DNA of 64,000 bases. It comes from Malachius bipustulatus (Eukaryota > Arthropoda > Insecta > Coleoptera > Melyridae). The position numbers and the translations under genes are program-made. Numbering within the stretch: position 1 is the stretch's first letter; each line of letters begins with the position of its first letter. This document shows positions 60,891 through 64,000 of this stretch, piece after piece. The DNA lies in NCBI GenBank assembly GCA_910589415.1, contig OU342635.1:40636929-40700928 (forward strand). Reading direction: 5' to 3'. The notes below the pieces were generated by a model. It was not told the DNA's origin. It was given only the letters and a program-made list of their open reading frames with translations, and searched no databases.

Positions 60891-62439
60891 AGTGTTTGAA
60901 GGTTGTGCATCGCCATCTTGTAATTAAAATAATAATAATAACGGTATATATTATAAGAAGCTTCTTTATTATTAATTAATTAATTAATTAATTGATAAAT
61001 GTGAGCCGATAGGCGTGCTTTCTTGAGATTTCGCTTAGCGTGCGTGGTGTATTTTTAAACTTGTGACGACTCTTCCAGTTTTTATTAAATTATAGATGTA
61101 TAGATGTTGTACAGGGTTGCCAATCGATGCGCCACATCACATACAAGTAAGTTGTAGTGGCAACCGTGTTGATTTATTTTGCTCGAGTTTATCATCCTGC
61201 GTTTGGAATTGAATGGAACGTCTCGACTATCGGCTCGATAAAACATTTTATTCAAGAGTTAGGAAGGTCAATCAATAATAATTGTTTACTCATCTAGTTT
61301 TATAATAAAAGTAACTAATAATATCAATTCAATGTTCTACCTGCAGCATGCTCGTTCGTATACTATGTAGATGTTATTATAATTCAGATAATTACTTCTA
61401 GTTAAACTAAAGATAACTTGAAGAAGAAATTAAATCGTACATAAATATAAATACATAGAAAAGTTAACCGATTCATTATTATTCATCTCCATATTATACT
61501 CAATAAATATCAGGCCATTGAACGCTTCTATATAATACTTATAGGATGTTTAAAAATAATAATATCAGTAGTGTAGATGTACCCTAACTTAAAAGTTTAC
61601 CAACCATGGCATTTAACTTGCTTTAACTTTCAATTATTATTACGTAAGTAGGTACCTAGGTACCTATGTAACCATCGTTTTCGTATTTTACCACGAACAG
61701 GCGGTTATTTTTTTTAATAGCTGACAGAGTAGAGATTAATCGAAGTTCCTAATAGCGATCAGAGTTTGTGGTGAAATATCCAAACGATGGACCTAAATAA
61801 ACCGAATCCGATGATAACGATTTCGCATTTATTTGTCATTTTAGTTTCATCACGATAACAAACTAGTCATATAAGCAAAAAAAGCCACTTCCTAACAAAA
61901 CGACCGAGAGAAAATGACAAATGATTGTGTTTTGGTGTAAATTTTTCTTTGTGATAATGGGTTTCAAATGCCATTATAGGTGTATTATTGTAATGTAAGT
62001 GTGCTATATTATATATTCAATAGTTATTAGGATAAATACTCTTAACTATCTAATTGTCCCTTTTTCATCCTTATCCGCAATATTTTTATTATATAACTGA
62101 ATTTTTTATGCCGTAATTAATTGTGTTTTTACATCATGTGTTAGGATTTTAATAATTATTTATATACTTATGTTGCCATTTTGGATCTACTGTAATTAAT
62201 TATTTTAGTGCTTAATACCAAAGTGTTTTGGGTTAAATAAAAATTATTTAAAAATTATGTGTAACCTTTCTTTACAACTATTACTGCCTTTTTCAATTCC
62301 CAAAGATACCTTTCTTAAATTGAATGATTTAAGACTTTAAAACAAGAGTTGGTGTTTTTTCTGAAGTATGGCTAAAGATTGGGTCATTATTCCAATGATT
62401 TTGTAAGTCAGTTGAGTTCATTTTGTTGATCACACCTTT

Positions 62440-62660
62440 TCAAAATTATGCATAGGATTTCCATAATTATACAACAGTTTTGACACAAGCAACCCCCCAA
62501 AAAAAGAAGTCCATTGGGTTTAAATCGAGCAATCTAGCAGCCCACTGCACACACAAACCCTCCGCAACCCATCCATCTTTCAGGTAAAGCTTCATTGAGG
62601 AAATCTATTACTGCATAATGCGGGGGGTGCGCCGTCATGGAGCAGTCACATCTAACTCGA
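62440..62660 (-). mobile_element. Tc1/mariner-type transposase fragment
   Basis: Reading from about 62650 leftwards gives a frame with DGAPP, then after a frameshift PHYAVIDFLNEALPERWMG and further on a decayed N-P-x-D/N-F-F-L-like piece, the order found around the second catalytic Asp in mariner-like DDE transposases. Frameshifts and stops are present; it is dead. Confidence 0.7.
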
Positions 62661-63553
62661 AGAGTACTTCCTCCAAAAGAATGGGAAAATTTAATTCAAA
62701 GCTAACGTCTTGTTTCCTAGGCAACCCCTGCAGTTGTTTCCAAAGCATGCTTTGCTTATTAAGGCTCTCAACTTCCATATTTATGAGTTTTCAAAAAAAT
62801 GTTCAAGGAACTTTTGGCAATTCCTCTAATTTTTATGCACAATTTTCGTTCGCCTTTATATGTATATAGTCTGTACACTGTACTATCAGTTGAAAACTGA
62901 GGTTTGTTATTTGAAACGTTTTTAATATGAAATTAGCAGAATTACCTGTGATATTGTACGATGTGATAAACTACGAGTAACTTATTAATTGCGTGAATGC
63001 CTAAAAATCTATTGACTTGTTTTTCTAACGTTTAAAAAAAACGGACTTGGTATATTCTCGCAACGAACTACAAAAAATTACACAAAATGCCTGGGAAACG
63101 ATTGAACTCCCCAGGACGTGGTCTTGTGTGGTTAAATTGCTAGGATATTTTACTGCAGAAAAAGAAAACGGAGGTGTTTTGCTTTCTTTTAAACGCCAAC
63201 CAGCAAGAAGGTGACATGCTATTTCTAATCATAATTATAACAATTCACACGCCACTGACACGAACTGCGATACCACATCTGGTTCGACTTAGAAATAAGT
63301 GTATGAATCAAATTGAATTAAATGAAATTGTTTAGCTAGAATCAGTGTGGCATGACAATGGACAACACTCAGTGGACAGAGCATAAGTACCTTTGCTACT
63401 TGAACAAGAAGCAGGGACAGAAAAGAGATCTAGAAACTTGAAAAATTAATTAGACAATAATTAGGTAGAAAAATTATTTATTGAACTAACCAACAGTTTC
63501 ATTACTTTTTTATAGAATATTAATTTCTAAATTTATATAATTTTGTACATATT

Positions 63554-63990
63554 AATTGAACGGCTAAGTGCAGAAAGGGAAGTACTTCAAAATATTAGTT
63601 CTGAGAAAATCAATATAAACTGGGTAGGCACTGCTCTTAATCTGCATCGACGCATTTTTTTTATTAATTAATTGTGCCATGTAAATAAATAATTATTATG
63701 AAGAAGAGCGAGTTTCACTTTGTGTGTTACCTTATCTGTGCCATTATTATTTTTAAAATCTCGCAAATTTAAAACTATTAAGAGCAGAAAGGAAAGTATT
63801 GTTGTAGTACTTTCTTTTCTGCATCAAACGGGATTTTCTGCGTAGCCTATAAGAACAACTAAATCGCATCGCATGACTTTCTTTTCTGCGCCAAACGATC
63901 GGGCTAGGTCGAAACTATATGAAAGCATGTGTAACACATTTTTCGTTAAAATGTCAGTACTTCCCTTTCTGCACTTAGCCATTCAATTAT
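63554..63990. mobile_element. MITE-like element
   Basis: Terminal inverted repeats of about 33 bp (63554-63586 and 63958-63990), differing at one position in GAAYGGCTAAGTGCAG, with subterminal TTTCTTTTCTGC copies near 63825 and 63885. Non-coding. Flanking duplication not resolved. Confidence 0.75.
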
Positions 63991-64000
63991 TAAAATAGTA

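Larger units (their letters stand above)
60891..64000. other. Downstream flank or extended 3'UTR
   Basis: No confident gene. It holds the palindrome GGTACCTAGGTACC (61651-61664), a decayed mariner-type transposase on the minus strand (about 62440-62660) and a MITE-like element at the end. Confidence 0.6.

Overview
This window is most of one very large animal gene on the + strand: an insect-type Dscam1 (Down syndrome cell adhesion molecule 1), the immunoglobulin-superfamily receptor used for neuronal self-avoidance and, in arthropods, for haemocyte/immune functions. Evidence is the order Ig3-Ig10, six fibronectin III (FN) domains, paired alternative transmembrane exons and a cytoplasmic tail ending TAYDTVAV, together with two huge arrays of mutually exclusive exons, an arrangement confined to pancrustacean Dscam1. 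The DNA is AT-rich with compact introns (down to 52 nt) and many small inverted-repeat transposons. A holometabolous insect fits, a beetle perhaps, but the species cannot be named from the sequence alone. The 5' part of the gene (signal peptide, Ig1, exon-4 cluster, exon 5) is not visible here.

Layout. 1-3437: intron upstream of the exon-6 cluster, with transposon debris and a probable exon-6 docking site (3077-3104). 3438-11276: exon-6 cluster, 31 intact variants (N-terminal half of Ig3) plus about five decayed copies. 11277-13862: intron. 13863-14977: constitutive exons 7, 8a, 8b (end of Ig3 to Ig6). 14978-24689: a 9.7-kb intron, largely a higher-order tandem repeat with an 880-bp period. 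24690-43743: exon-9 cluster, 38 intact variants (whole Ig7) plus three decayed ones, shaped by nested segmental duplication. 43744-45826: intron with a dense array of GGTACC motifs. 45827-50029: eleven constitutive exons (Ig8, Ig9, FN1-4, Ig10, FN5-6). 51885-52265: two alternative transmembrane exons 30 nt apart. 52380-60189: cytoplasmic exons, including a candidate 12-nt microexon, to the stop codon at 60187-60189. 60190-64000: 3'UTR and flanking DNA with mariner and MITE remnants.

How it works together. One exon-6, one exon-9 and one transmembrane exon are chosen per transcript, so this window alone encodes 31 x 38 x 2 = 2356 combinations before exon 4 is counted. All variants within a cluster keep the same splice phase. 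The sequence gives specific clues to how exclusivity is enforced: a docking site upstream of exon 6.1 complementary to short selectors in the introns of at least nine variants; a separate candidate docking site upstream of exon 9.1 complementary to introns before 9.8, 9.9 and 9.16; and 16 of 30 exon-6 spacers (plus the transmembrane spacer) shorter than any constitutive intron in the gene, too short to be spliced.
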